Shown: piece by piece, positions 42,101 through 50,876 of the stretch
Position numbering within the stretch: position 1 is the stretch's first letter
Layout of the letters: each line of letters starts with the position of its first letter
Assembly: GCA_016720935.1 (NCBI GenBank)
Contig: JADKJP010000007.1
Location: 620,001-684,000 of the forward strand
Reading direction: 5' to 3'
From: Bacteroidota bacterium
Lineage (GTDB): Bacteria > Bacteroidota > Bacteroidia > AKYH767-A > 2013-40CM-41-45
Length of the DNA stretch: 64,000 nucleotides
Made by a program: the position numbers and the translations under genes
The notes under the pieces: generated by a model
Database searches by the model: none
Told to the model about the DNA's origin: nothing
The model's input: only the letters and a program-made list of their open reading frames with translations

Positions 42101-42600
42101 GCCTTAGCTGATGCTCTGCCCTGACTTTCCAAGCCACGACGGATTTGTTTTTTTTCCTCTACGGTCCAATCTGTCGCCAGGAACGAATTGAGATCATGCC
42201 CAAGCAATGCATTTTTATCTTCGGTTTCAAACAAACGGAGTGCTTCATCCGAACAATCGAGAATCAATCCTGTGGAAACACTGATGTAAAAAACAGGGTC
42301 TTCAAAAACAGGCTGAATAATTTTTTCTTCTTCAATGATTTCTTCCTGTTCCTCTTCAATGATTTCCTGTGTACCGGAAACTCTGAACCACATGTAGAAC
42401 AGTGTGAGTATCACAAATCCAAACAAACTGAGCAGGAGGAAAAAAGTAAAATGCAATTGAAGCAGATAATCGAGCACAAACACCAGGGCATATACCACGG
42501 CCACTGCTACCAGCAGGAGACGGTATAAAACCTTTCGTCCTTCATCAGGAATAGGTCTTCGGATATTTTTAATTTTTGTACTCAATGGGTAAAAGCCCAA
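39196..42600 (-). CDS. Hybrid sensor histidine kinase with PAS, two receiver and Hpt domains
   Basis: A 1134-residue phosphorelay protein. Order: two transmembrane helices (about 27-72), an acidic linker (EEEQEEIIEEEK), three PAS-like domains (about 105-205, 235-345, 355-470), HisKA with H496 in MSHEIRTPLNG, HATPase (NLVGNAIKFT; GTGLGLAICKN), a first receiver-like domain with D785 (VLIDAQM), a full second receiver with D929 (LIFMDVQMPELDG) and a C-terminal Hpt with H1079 (KLAHKLKGSALNIG). Phosphate would pass H496, D929, H1079 and then to a separate regulator not encoded nearby. It is transcribed alone, away from the M3 peptidase terminator. Confidence 0.92.
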   Translation of the reverse strand: MGFYPLSTKIKNIRRPIPDEGRKVLYRLLLVAVAVVYALVFVLDYLLQLHFTFFLLLSLFGFVILTLFYMWFRVSGTQEIIEEEQEEIIEEEKIIQPVFEDPVFYISVSTGLILDCSDEALRLFETEDKNALLGHDLNSFLATDWTVEEKKQIRRGLESQGRASAKAEYVSLKGKKIRGLMQAVKTSSASESLLTVRITDLSHLKAEPIQDAESSKTAVTIESDPTSKRLFEDGLQAMAFIGMNYKFTRANKAFCNLLGYTEIELQQLSFLDVLHPEDKEKEKKNISAIFRGDVPLSKREKRFVKRNNEVIWVNETASLSRDEKGRPQFVITMVENITQRKRVERSMADSKNKLSALVENAEYSILSVDKHHTILLINSKLCDILFGLTGIVVETGFNLLDILPENFHAEYLDMHKRALTGENFIQERNVVMHGKRVDIEIVVTPVKDDFNKVISVSLFGHDVTERKVSELKLIREKNQAEAATEAKSSFLATMSHEIRTPLNGVIGMGKLLNQTSLSPKQQDYVDSILLSGEALLSVINDILDYSKIESAKMELEHKPFLIKRAIEETFDLMSSKAIEKHLALQYTIARSVPAYIYGDITRLRQIMMNLVGNAIKFTPKGTITISVSLLKEQENKIDLLFEVKDTGVGIPPDKIGKLFRSFSQADAGTAKTYGGTGLGLAICKNLVELMGGKIWVESVPGQGSNFQFTIKTESVSKSDTPRSTGNGTNKLVNSHVLLISDDKTETDIYSNYFRRWNMVPRSVDEAGKALEMVRTGDELNLVLIDAQMISAKALNLAEQIRQIRRKGELPIVLFNADESDNVVFDYSGEIVSAVIPKNVDRSKVLDILIGVFSVEDHSRSQHDKDLGRMDIKLAQHVPIKILIAEDNQINQKLALNIFEGLGYTPKIVSNGLEVIDVLRKESYDLIFMDVQMPELDGLETTRFIIQKMNLEHRPIIVAMTAFALEGDKEKCMEAGMDDYISKPFQIEEIVERIRKWGGRYIQVRAEMVQQNNNRNSEKSSDVVLDMTVIQRLRDMTAGSDPTFFSQVIAMFIDQGREITKDMERLCKEKDWQGMSKLAHKLKGSALNIGANLLAEVCRQIELIGKSTNPADCSTMIPSLIEEWRKTEEALGKLS

Positions 42601-42810
42601 TTATGACTTGTTCTTTATATGGGTTCTGTCTCAGTATGTTTTCAAAACCACCCTCATATATTCGTAAAAAACGATGTTTTTATTACAAAAACGAAGATTC
42701 ACGCGGATTTTGAAGGGTCTGTGACTGAACCTGAATTGTCTCGTCTTTTTTTCAGACAGAATGCTCTGAAAGCCTTAGTGGGCGCTGATTTGAGGAGAAT
42801 AATACGAAAA

Positions 42811-42850
42811 AACCCGGCCCTCAAGATAAATCTCAAATTGGGACCGGGTT
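42811..42850 (-). terminator. Rho-independent terminator of the M3 peptidase unit
   Basis: On the minus strand AACCCGGTCCC pairs with GGGCCGGGTT (one bulged base) and is followed by a T-run (TTTTTTCG at about 42803-42812). It lies 50-90 bases after the stop of the peptidase gene. The 299-base gap to the next gene holds no other feature I can see. Confidence 0.7.
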
Positions 42851-42899
42851 CTTAAAACCTTCTTTTTATCAAATTCGGTAAAAAATCAACTACCGAATC

Positions 42900-44621
42900 T
42901 TACACTTTTTGGAGCTCAGATTTTACAAAATCAACAAGTTCACGGATGTATTTTTCGGAAAAATCGAAGCGAATTCCTGCCGCGCTATAGATCTCCGGAA
43001 TCGAACAACTATAACCCAATTTCAAAGCATTCATGTATTGTTCGATGGCTTTTTGCGGATTCTGTTTGTAATTCCTCCACACAGCTATGGCGCCCAGTTG
43101 AGCCATTCCATATTCGATGTAGTAAAATGGAACTTCAAACAAATGCAATTGTTTCTGCCACATCGCTTCCAATGCATTTTGGTCGGTTGACCAATCAACA
43201 ACCTTTGAACTGAATTGCAGATAAATCCTTTTCCATGCTTCTGTGCGTTCACTTGTTGTATGATCAGGATTCATATACAACCAATGCTGGAAGTGATCAA
43301 CACAGGCTATCCATGGCAACGCTTCGATAACGTTCTCCAATTGCTCACGACGTGCTCTGCGCAAATCATCGGCATTCTGGAAGAAATGATGCCAGTGCTC
43401 CATTGAAATCAATTCCATACTCATGGAAGCAAGCTCAGCAACTTCTGATGGAAGTTCTTTGAACCCGATGAAATCGAGTTTGCTTGTCAACATGGAATGA
43501 ATTGCATGACCACCTTCGTGTACCATCGTGATCACATCGCGAAGCGAACCGCTTGCATTCATAAAAATAAACGGAACACCCGATTCATATAAAGGATAAT
43601 TATAACCTCCCGGCGCTTTTCCAATTCGTGAATCAAGATCGATGTAATTCAAACGCTGAAGCGTTTTTGTAACCTCTCCAAAATAAGGATGAATGTCGCT
43701 GAAACACGCGATCGTTTGGGTCATCAATTCTTCACCCTTGGTAAAAGGTTTCATGTCCGGACGGCCTTGTGTATCGACATCGAGATCCCAGGGTTTCAAC
43801 GCATCGAGTTTGAGCTCTGCTTTTCTTTCTTCCAGCAATGAATCAAGAACAGGAACAATGCTGGTTCGAACGGATTCGTGAAAACGCAAACAATCTTCCG
43901 GAGTATAATCGAAACGATCCAGTTCCACGAATTTATAATCACGGTAATTCGCGAAACCGGCCTGACGTGCAATGCGGTGACGCAATGTGATCAGTTCATG
44001 AAAAAGTCCATCGAGCTTCTCAAGATCCTGTTGGCGGCGACTAACAATTTTATGATACACCGATTCCCGTACAGAACGATCCGGATTCTTCAAAAGATTG
44101 GATGCTTGTTGTAAGGTCAGCGTTTTTCCGTTCACCTCAACGGTCATTGCGCCTGCCGTTTCACCGTACTTTTGCTCTTTCACAGTCATCTCTGCCTGCA
44201 ATGGAATGTTTTCTTCCCTGAAAATACGGATGGAATTTTCTACCTGTTTCAAATATAAACTGTAACGCTTGTCAAGTTCTGTTCTGAACGGGCATTCAAT
44301 CAATTTCCTGTTCAGTCGATCCGCGAATGGTTCAATCTTCGGATTGATATTTTCGATGAAGTGCGTGTAAGCTTCCGTAAGCTTCTTGTCGGTCGTATCG
44401 CAGGTCATGCGAATATACAACCAACCAAGATGCTCCGAAACGATGGATTCGAGTTCTGTAACATCTGTAAGCCATTTCTGAAGATCAGCAACGGAATCAA
44501 TTTTACGATTCTGAAGATCCAGATAAAATGGTTCAAGAGATTCCCATGTACTCAGGTCAAGACTGGCCGGTAAAAAGTTGCGCCGGATTTTTTCCGGCGC
44601 GTTTACTGTATTAGTTGTCAT
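42900..44621 (-). CDS. M3-family oligoendopeptidase
   Basis: A 573-residue zinc metallopeptidase of the thimet/PepF type, which cleaves oligopeptides in the cytoplasm. The zinc site is HEGGH (H368, E369, H372 in MVHEGGHAIHSML) with the third ligand about 25 residues later in ELPSEVAELASMSMEL. The C-terminal half has the family's YYIEYGMAQLGAIAVWRN block, in which the conserved tyrosines lie. No signal peptide is present, and the length is normal for the group. It is read after the DUF5606 gene with a five-base gap, so the two form a unit that ends at the terminator near 42830. Confidence 0.92.
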   Translation of the reverse strand: MTTNTVNAPEKIRRNFLPASLDLSTWESLEPFYLDLQNRKIDSVADLQKWLTDVTELESIVSEHLGWLYIRMTCDTTDKKLTEAYTHFIENINPKIEPFADRLNRKLIECPFRTELDKRYSLYLKQVENSIRIFREENIPLQAEMTVKEQKYGETAGAMTVEVNGKTLTLQQASNLLKNPDRSVRESVYHKIVSRRQQDLEKLDGLFHELITLRHRIARQAGFANYRDYKFVELDRFDYTPEDCLRFHESVRTSIVPVLDSLLEERKAELKLDALKPWDLDVDTQGRPDMKPFTKGEELMTQTIACFSDIHPYFGEVTKTLQRLNYIDLDSRIGKAPGGYNYPLYESGVPFIFMNASGSLRDVITMVHEGGHAIHSMLTSKLDFIGFKELPSEVAELASMSMELISMEHWHHFFQNADDLRRARREQLENVIEALPWIACVDHFQHWLYMNPDHTTSERTEAWKRIYLQFSSKVVDWSTDQNALEAMWQKQLHLFEVPFYYIEYGMAQLGAIAVWRNYKQNPQKAIEQYMNALKLGYSCSIPEIYSAAGIRFDFSEKYIRELVDFVKSELQKV

Positions 44622-44626
44622 TGCGA

Positions 44627-45151
44627 TTAAACTTTTTTACGGGTTTTTGCAGTTGTTGCTTTTGCTGATTCCGCTTTAGGACCGTGTGCTTCGTGCTTCT
44701 TCGGAATCGGCTTATCATGATCCGCCGCCGCAAGAAGTTTCTCATCCGCTTCTCCGCCGGTTTCTTCTTCCTTGGAGAAATCAATCTTATCTTTCAGAAT
44801 ATCATACCACACCAGCATCTTTTTGATATCCGATGTATAAACTCTTTCTTCGTCAAAAGTTGGAACAATCTTTTTGAAATAATCCCTCAGCTTTGCGCCA
44901 TCCGCTTTCGGATCCACACCAAGTTTTTGTCCTTCCTTTTGCTGAATCTCTTTGTAGATTTCACGCAATGGCATATCCTCACCGGTAGTGTACACAGCGA
45001 TATCCACCAGTGTCATGATGCGTTGAGTTGAATTGATAAGGGTTCTTTTTGAATCAGCAAGCGATTCAACGATGAAACCGTTTTTGTTGTTTGCGACAAC
45101 TTTGTACAAGCCGCTCATTCCGGGCACTGAAATAATATCTTTTAATTCCAT
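44627..45151 (-). CDS. DUF5606 domain protein
   Basis: A 174-residue cytoplasmic protein typical of Bacteroidota. The N-terminal DUF5606 part is MELKDIISVPGMSGLYKVVA ... GFIVESLADSKRTL, a small SH3-like barrel. The following helical part (YTTGEDMPLREIYKEIQQKE ... RVYTSDIKKMLVWYDIL) is also conserved. The last 35 residues are a low-complexity Lys/Ala-rich tail ending AKTRKKV that may touch nucleic acid. No activity is known for the family. It is five bases upstream of the M3 peptidase gene, and I take it as first gene of that unit. Confidence 0.85.
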   Translation of the reverse strand: MELKDIISVPGMSGLYKVVANNKNGFIVESLADSKRTLINSTQRIMTLVDIAVYTTGEDMPLREIYKEIQQKEGQKLGVDPKADGAKLRDYFKKIVPTFDEERVYTSDIKKMLVWYDILKDKIDFSKEEETGGEADEKLLAAADHDKPIPKKHEAHGPKAESAKATTAKTRKKV

Positions 45152-45346
45152 AAAATTGATTTCTAAATAGGATACAAAGTTAAAACGAAAATCGAAAGAA
45201 GATATTGAATTCGGTAAATTATTCTACCGGGTATTCAACACCTTTTCACCGGTCTTTTAATCGATTACCAGGAAAAATAAGCGCACAGATGCGTTCACTC
45301 CAAATTGAATATTCACAAGACCGGACACAAAACGTAATAAACAAAC

Positions 45347-45373
45347 AACCCATGGCTTATGCGGCCATGGGTT
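45347..45373 (-). terminator. Terminator hairpin of the subtilase gene
   Basis: AACCCATGGC (45347-45356) and GCCATGGGTT (45364-45373) are perfect complements with a seven-base loop. On the minus strand the stem is followed by GTTTGTTTATT. It lies about 20-45 bases after the stop of the gene at 45393. Confidence 0.7.
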
Positions 45374-45392
45374 GAAATTCAAGGTTCTTTTA

Positions 45393-48272
45393 TTATTTAA
45401 TGATGGTCAATGGTAAGGTTTTTACCAGGCCACCACTTTGCAAACGATAAAAATAATTTCCTGCGGATAACTGGCTCAGATCAACTGTGACTGAATATTT
45501 TCCGCCATTCAATTTCTCAGAAACAACAGATTTGACCTTCTCACCCATAGTTGTGTAAATTGACAATTCAGTCTCGTTTGCCTGAGGAAGTACGAAACTA
45601 ATCGTACTTTGATTATTTGCCGGGTTTGGATAACTCTGCGATAAAGAAAATGCTCCGGACATCGGAATCTCGGTCATGCCGGTGCTCAGGTTGTCATAAC
45701 GAATCTGAGCAGCATCAGCGCTTGCCTGAATCATGCTTAAATCCTCACCGGCAATCAATGCAAATGCGACTTTTACTGAATCATTGTTTGCCAGATTGAA
45801 CGGACCTGTTGAAACTATCTGGATAATATCATTTCCTGTTGCCGCGGAAGTCCCGCCATCCTGACGGAATGTAGACAGAGATAAGTACTTATCCGCGTTG
45901 CTGTAACCATCAAACATATCCAGACCTCCGTTCCCTCCGCTGATATTGTCAATCGCATAGCTGTTGAAAGCACCCGGAGAAAGTAATTTCATTCCGGCAT
46001 ACAGACCAGCGACATCAGTACTCCATGCATAACCCATCATTCGACTGTTATCGACAGAACATTTGTTGTTTGCATAAGCTGGTATATCCCAATCCGCAAA
46101 CAATCCCGCAAAGAGATTAGATAAATTTCCTCCACTTGTATTTTTAATAGTATACTCTACGATGATATATTTTCTGTCAGCGGGTGCCATCCATGCGTAT
46201 GCACGATGAGTTACAAATACGCTGATTGGTGATACGGATGTAAGTCCGTTATCACGGAACTTCCCATAAGCATCAAAATCAGAATAAACTCCCGGCTCCT
46301 GACTTGACACAGCGAGAACCGAAGCGAAATCTTCATCATAGCCGGAACCATCACCGCGTACACAATCAGAAACCTGTGTTCCGGTAGCGCCAATCATCAG
46401 ACCCATTTCATAAAGTATTGTAGCGCCTCCCATATAAGTGAATCCTAATCCACCCAGCTGGCCGCTGGCATTGTATCCAATAAGTCCTTTGCTTGTGATT
46501 GTCGATGCAACATCATTGATCGCGATATTGATGTAATCCACGTTCACGATCAGAATGAATGAATAAACATCTGACCACGTTCCATCGGTCATCGTAATTT
46601 TGAAACGAACTTCCGTATTTGCTCCTGCGGAAGGATTGATCACCACTTTGTATGGACTTCCGGAATTGGTGGCTGTAGCCAATGTGCCTACTACACCCGG
46701 AGTGAATGTACTGTTCAAAACAGTAACAGCCGTATTTGTCGTAGACAATACACAGGTCAGGTTCGCTGTTGGACGCAGCAGATTTTTGAATACAGCGGTC
46801 ATATCCAGCGTATCACCGATCACGAATGCATTATCATTATTATCAGTAATGTCAAGACTCTCCACTACAACACCCGGAGAAACAGAATCGGTGATGGCAG
46901 TAAACAAGTTCACCCTTCCTTTACCAAGTTTGTTACGGTAAGGGGTGTTTCCACTTGCGCTATAAATATCATCACAAGTGATTCGCAATTGCTCACCAAC
47001 CTGCAAGGCGTTCATAGTAGGAAATCTGGATTTCACAATCGCCGCGCATCCGGCTGCTATCGGAGAAGCCATGGATGTTCCGCTGTAAGCTGTATAAGTA
47101 TCATTGAATACAGTTGAATAAATCTGGTTTCCGGGAGCACAAACATCAATGGAATATCCAAAATTTGAAAATCCCGCTTTGCTGTCGGTACTGGTAGTCG
47201 CGGCGACACTCAATACATATTTGTAAGAACTTGGGTAATGTTCCTCTTCAAGTCCATCATTTCCGGAAGCAGCTACAACAAGTGCATCCATATCTATCGT
47301 AGCGTAGGTAATTACATCCTGCTCAAACTGACTGATACCACCTGTACGTCCCCATGAACAGTTGATCACATCCGCGCCATGATCCGCTGCATAAACGATT
47401 CCGTCGTATCCATTATCAATGGATGTAGAACTTGCATCAAGTGAAACTTTCACAGGAAGAAATTTGCAACGGAAAGCCGGACCTGCAACTCCTACTCCAT
47501 TATCTGTTACTGCGGCGGCACAACCACTCACGTGTGAACCATGATCACTGTTCACCACCATCGGGTCATTATCATTCTCACTTACATCCCACCCGCGGAA
47601 ATTATCAATGAATCCATCGTTGTCATTATCTGTGCCATCAATCGGATCATTCCAGTTATACTTAATATTTCCTGCCAGATCCGGATGATCCCAGTCTGTG
47701 CCACTGTCGACAATTCCTACAACAGTATTTGTATCACCTTTCCAAACATCCCAGGCATTGTACAAATTGATTTTCGCGTTTTGGTACTGCGAAGCAATTT
47801 GTGGATCGTTCGGAGTGTAATCCATCTGGTTTAAGTAGACCGGCTCAGCATAAGCGACACTACCGGTAGCCATCACTTTAGTAATCACATCTGAAATATT
47901 CAGATCCGCAGGAAAAGAAACAGAATAAATCAGACTCAAATCCGTAGGTTTTTCGCCATTTCTGTTTAGTGCCATGACAGGAGCCTGCTTTGAAGGGAAT
48001 CTTTTCTTCAAACCGCTTGCCTGTAAAGATTGCAGCACAACACTGAGTTTCGATTCAGAAATCTCAGTTGGAGAACATTGTGAACGGAATTCAGGCTTGA
48101 CTTTGATGATTAATTCACCGGCTTTAATTCTGGCACCGTTGAAATTCAACTCCGCGACATTTCGCTGAGTACCGCTCACAGCATTATTTGCCAGAGGATT
48201 AGCGGCGAATGTAAATAAGGATTGGGTCACCAGAAATGCTCCGAGGAACATCCGGCCAAAAGTTCTTTTCAT
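45393..48272 (-). CDS. Secreted subtilisin-like serine protease (S8) with T9SS sorting domain
   Basis: A 959-residue exported protease. Signal peptide MKRTFGRMFLGAFLVTQSLFTFA, then a propeptide-like region (GELIIKVKPEF) and the S8 catalytic domain with D189 (GIVDSGTDWDHPDLAG), H244 (DHGSHVSG) and S400 (SGTSMASPIAAG), so the triad is complete. An aspartate-rich calcium-type loop (PIDGTDNDNDGFIDN) is near 215. Two beta-sandwich domains follow, and the C terminus (LSQSYPNPANNQSTISF ... KTLPLTIIK) is a type A sorting domain for type IX export to the surface. Proteins of this kind degrade external protein. It is a single-gene unit with its own terminator. Confidence 0.93.
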   Translation of the reverse strand: MKRTFGRMFLGAFLVTQSLFTFAANPLANNAVSGTQRNVAELNFNGARIKAGELIIKVKPEFRSQCSPTEISESKLSVVLQSLQASGLKKRFPSKQAPVMALNRNGEKPTDLSLIYSVSFPADLNISDVITKVMATGSVAYAEPVYLNQMDYTPNDPQIASQYQNAKINLYNAWDVWKGDTNTVVGIVDSGTDWDHPDLAGNIKYNWNDPIDGTDNDNDGFIDNFRGWDVSENDNDPMVVNSDHGSHVSGCAAAVTDNGVGVAGPAFRCKFLPVKVSLDASSTSIDNGYDGIVYAADHGADVINCSWGRTGGISQFEQDVITYATIDMDALVVAASGNDGLEEEHYPSSYKYVLSVAATTSTDSKAGFSNFGYSIDVCAPGNQIYSTVFNDTYTAYSGTSMASPIAAGCAAIVKSRFPTMNALQVGEQLRITCDDIYSASGNTPYRNKLGKGRVNLFTAITDSVSPGVVVESLDITDNNDNAFVIGDTLDMTAVFKNLLRPTANLTCVLSTTNTAVTVLNSTFTPGVVGTLATATNSGSPYKVVINPSAGANTEVRFKITMTDGTWSDVYSFILIVNVDYINIAINDVASTITSKGLIGYNASGQLGGLGFTYMGGATILYEMGLMIGATGTQVSDCVRGDGSGYDEDFASVLAVSSQEPGVYSDFDAYGKFRDNGLTSVSPISVFVTHRAYAWMAPADRKYIIVEYTIKNTSGGNLSNLFAGLFADWDIPAYANNKCSVDNSRMMGYAWSTDVAGLYAGMKLLSPGAFNSYAIDNISGGNGGLDMFDGYSNADKYLSLSTFRQDGGTSAATGNDIIQIVSTGPFNLANNDSVKVAFALIAGEDLSMIQASADAAQIRYDNLSTGMTEIPMSGAFSLSQSYPNPANNQSTISFVLPQANETELSIYTTMGEKVKSVVSEKLNGGKYSVTVDLSQLSAGNYFYRLQSGGLVKTLPLTIIK

Positions 48273-48380
48273 GGATAATAGATTTTTTAGCTAAACAGAA
48301 GGCACAAGGTAATTTGAATTTTTCGGATGACCAAGGTCTCTCCAGTCCCTACAATATTCCTTCATCAAATCTTCGATTTG

Positions 48381-48845
48381 TCAAAGTTTTTCGTAGAAAG
48401 GGACTTCTTCCAGAAAATGATAACTCTTGTTAGCATGATCAAGGGTGCAGCAAAAGGTCTCATAACCATTTGTCAGAATAAAAATCCGGGCATCGACAGT
48501 CAGATTATACCTGGCAGCCTGATCAAAGACTTCCTGTGTGATTTTTACATTCGGGGCTTTGCATTCTACTAAAAGCATAGGTTTCATGTCCGAATCATGG
48601 ATGAGAATATCGTATCTTCGCTCCAACCTGTTCACTACCACCCTTTTCTCTACACCGGTAAGGGATTTCGGATAATGCTTATCGAGGATCAAAAAGTGCA
48701 GAATATGCTGTCTTACCCATTCTTCCGGACTTAAACGAACATATTTTCCCCGAACTATGTCGAAAATTTTTAAACTTTGTCCGCCAGAGGTATCTGACCT
48801 TAGCTTAAACTTGTACTCCGGGAAATGCAGTTTTGGTAATTCCAC
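48381..48845 (-). CDS. HsdR_N-type restriction-nuclease-like protein
   Basis: A 154-residue protein of the HSDR_N_2 family. The PD-(D/E)xK nuclease fold shows RRYDILIHDSDMKPMLLVECKAP, in which D (YDIL), E (VEC) and K are the catalytic set. In Bacteroidota this stand-alone protein is regularly coded beside holA and is thought of as a housekeeping gene rather than a restriction enzyme; its role is unknown. The start is 27 bases from the divergent amn start, so their promoters must overlap. There is no signal peptide. Confidence 0.85.
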   Translation of the reverse strand: MELPKLHFPEYKFKLRSDTSGGQSLKIFDIVRGKYVRLSPEEWVRQHILHFLILDKHYPKSLTGVEKRVVVNRLERRYDILIHDSDMKPMLLVECKAPNVKITQEVFDQAARYNLTVDARIFILTNGYETFCCTLDHANKSYHFLEEVPFYEKL

Positions 48846-48872
48846 CCTAATTTTTTTTACGAAAATACCTTT

Positions 48873-49643
48873 ATGAATAATAAAAAAGAAATTGTTGAAA
48901 ACTGGCTTCCCCGGTACACCGGTACGGAATTAAAGGATTTTGGCAAATATATCCTCCTGACCAATTTTAATCACTACGTACGGTTGTTTAGCGAATGGAA
49001 CAATGTTCCAATTAACGGTCTGGATAAGCCGATGCCAAACGCGACACATGACGGCATCACCATCATCAACTTCGGGATCGGTAGTCCGAACGCGGCTCTC
49101 ATCATGGATCTCCTGTCTTCTATCGCTCCCAAGGCTGCATTGTTCCTGGGAAAATGTGGTGGGCTGAAAAAGAAAAACAAACTGGGAGATCTCATTCTCC
49201 CCATCGCCGCGATTCGCGGAGAAGGAACATCCAACGATTACCTCCCTCTTGAAGTGCCTGCTCTTCCCGCATTCAGTTTGCAAAAAGCGGTTTCCACAAC
49301 TATCCGGAACAATGATAGCGATTATTGGTCCGGAACGGTTTTCACCACCAACCGCCGTGTCTGGGAACACGATAAAGAATTTAAAAAGTATCTTCAAACA
49401 ACACGATCCATGGCAATTGACATGGAAACTGCTACCATATTTATCGCCGGATTCGCCAATAAAATACCTACTGGCGCTCTCTTGCTTGTCTCTGACCAGC
49501 CCATGATTTCTGCAGGAGTAAAGACAGCGGAAAGTGACAAAAAAGTAACCGAAAAATATGTGAACGCGCACCTGAAAATCGGCATTGCTTCACTGAATGA
49601 ATTAATTAATAACGGACTCACAGTAAAACATCTGCGTTTCTAA
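48873..49643 (+). CDS. amn: AMP nucleosidase
   Basis: A 256-residue member of the nucleoside phosphorylase fold, which hydrolyses AMP to adenine and ribose 5-phosphate. It has the short form found in Bacteroidota, without the N-terminal domain of the E. coli enzyme. Motifs include IINFGIGSPNAALIMDLLSS, LFLGKCGG, RGEGTSNDYLP and SMAIDMETATIF, the last with the nucleoside-binding MET glutamate. The holA gene follows after only 11 bases, so both are likely transcribed together. The start ATG 48873 is preceded by TACCTTT, which may belong to a very short leader. Confidence 0.88.
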   Translation: MNNKKEIVENWLPRYTGTELKDFGKYILLTNFNHYVRLFSEWNNVPINGLDKPMPNATHDGITIINFGIGSPNAALIMDLLSSIAPKAALFLGKCGGLKKKNKLGDLILPIAAIRGEGTSNDYLPLEVPALPAFSLQKAVSTTIRNNDSDYWSGTVFTTNRRVWEHDKEFKKYLQTTRSMAIDMETATIFIAGFANKIPTGALLLVSDQPMISAGVKTAESDKKVTEKYVNAHLKIGIASLNELINNGLTVKHLRF

Positions 49644-49654
49644 GTGAAAATTGC

Positions 49655-50713
49655 ATGACCTACGATCAGATCATAGCTGAACTTAAGAAAAAGATCTATT
49701 CACCTGTCTATTTTTTGCAGGGGGAAGAGCCTTTTTACATTGATCAGATCGCCAATTACATAGAGAACGAAGTCCTTACAGAAAGCGAAAAGGAATTCAA
49801 CCAGACTGTACTCTATGGAAAAGATCTTGACCTTCCGACCCTTTTCAGTTATGCGAAACGCTACCCGATGATGTCCAATTATCAGGTAGTCATTGTAAAA
49901 GAAGCACAGGACATCAAAGACCTTGCTGGAAAAAAAGAATCTGCTGATGGTGCAGGTAAAAGTGGAAAAAAGAATGATTCAAAAGATCACTTCCTGGATT
50001 ATCTTCAGAACCCGACGCCTACTACCATCCTTGTGTTTTGTTACAAATACAAAACCATCGATAAACGTACTAAGGTTGCAAAAGTACTTGACAAAGCAGG
50101 AGTAGTTTTTGAATCAAAAAAAATCTATCAGGACAAAGTTCCCGCATGGGTTAATCAGTATGTTTTATCAAAAGGACATCGCATCAATCCAAAAGCTTGT
50201 GTGCTGATGGCTGAATATTTGGGCGCGGATCTCAGTCGTATTGCCAATGAAGTAAATAAATTATTACTCAACCTGAAAGCCGGTGATGAGATTACAGCGA
50301 AACACGTTGAAGAGAATATCGGCATCAGTAAAGAATTCAATATTTTTGAACTGCAAAACGCTTTGGGAAAAAGAAATATTCTGAAAGCAAATCAGATCGT
50401 AAATTATTTCAGCGCTAACCCGAAAAGCAATCCGATTCAGTTCACCATTCCACAACTCTATTCTTATTTTCACAAACTTCTTACGCTTCATTCTCTTGTG
50501 GACCGTTCACAAAATAATGTTGCAAGCATCTTAGGTGTCCATCCCTATTTCGTTCAGGATTATGAATCAGCTGCAAAGGCTTATTCCAGGGATCACTGCG
50601 TACGCAATATCAGTTTCATCCGCGATTATGACCTCCGCGCCAAAGGCATCAAACCATCCAGCGCTGATGACGGAGAACTGATGAAGGAATTGGTGTATAA
50701 AATACTCCACTGA
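49655..50713 (+). CDS. holA: DNA polymerase III subunit delta
   Basis: A 352-residue clamp-loader subunit that opens the beta sliding clamp at replication forks. It begins YDQIIAELKKKIYSPVYFLQGEEPFYIDQIANYIE, the usual first block of bacterial delta, and then has FSYAKRYPMMSNYQVVIVKEAQ, the clamp-interacting segment. The lysine-rich insertion GKKESADGAGKSGKK is near residue 90. The C-terminal helical collar (about 215-350) contains FNIFELQNALGKRN. It is 11 bases downstream of amn. This gene is essential and marks the region as core chromosome. Confidence 0.92.
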   Translation: MTYDQIIAELKKKIYSPVYFLQGEEPFYIDQIANYIENEVLTESEKEFNQTVLYGKDLDLPTLFSYAKRYPMMSNYQVVIVKEAQDIKDLAGKKESADGAGKSGKKNDSKDHFLDYLQNPTPTTILVFCYKYKTIDKRTKVAKVLDKAGVVFESKKIYQDKVPAWVNQYVLSKGHRINPKACVLMAEYLGADLSRIANEVNKLLLNLKAGDEITAKHVEENIGISKEFNIFELQNALGKRNILKANQIVNYFSANPKSNPIQFTIPQLYSYFHKLLTLHSLVDRSQNNVASILGVHPYFVQDYESAAKAYSRDHCVRNISFIRDYDLRAKGIKPSSADDGELMKELVYKILH

Positions 50714-50716
50714 TTT

Positions 50717-50873
50717 TTGGTTCCGAGTTCCGAGTTCCGAGTTCCGAGTTAAAATGAAATATAATATTTCTTAAAATAAATTTGAGTTCTGCTCAGATGA
50801 ACAGAAATTAAAAAACTAATTTTCTAATTTACCCGAATCCAACCCGGAACCCGAAACCCGGAACCCGAAACCA
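50717..50873. repeat. Heptanucleotide tandem repeats with complementary partner
   Basis: About four copies of GTTCCGA occur at 50720-50752. About 75 bases later, ACCCGGA/ACCCGAA repeats lie at 50830-50872 whose complement (GGTTTCGGGTTCCGG) resembles the first set. The two arrays could pair. They fill the gap between holA and the EVE protein gene. Confidence 0.6.
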
Positions 50874-50876
50874 AAG

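Noticed and set aside
48381..48845. HsdR_N-like protein as part of a type I restriction system
   Set aside because: No hsdM or hsdS nearby; the stand-alone gene beside holA is the normal Bacteroidota arrangement.
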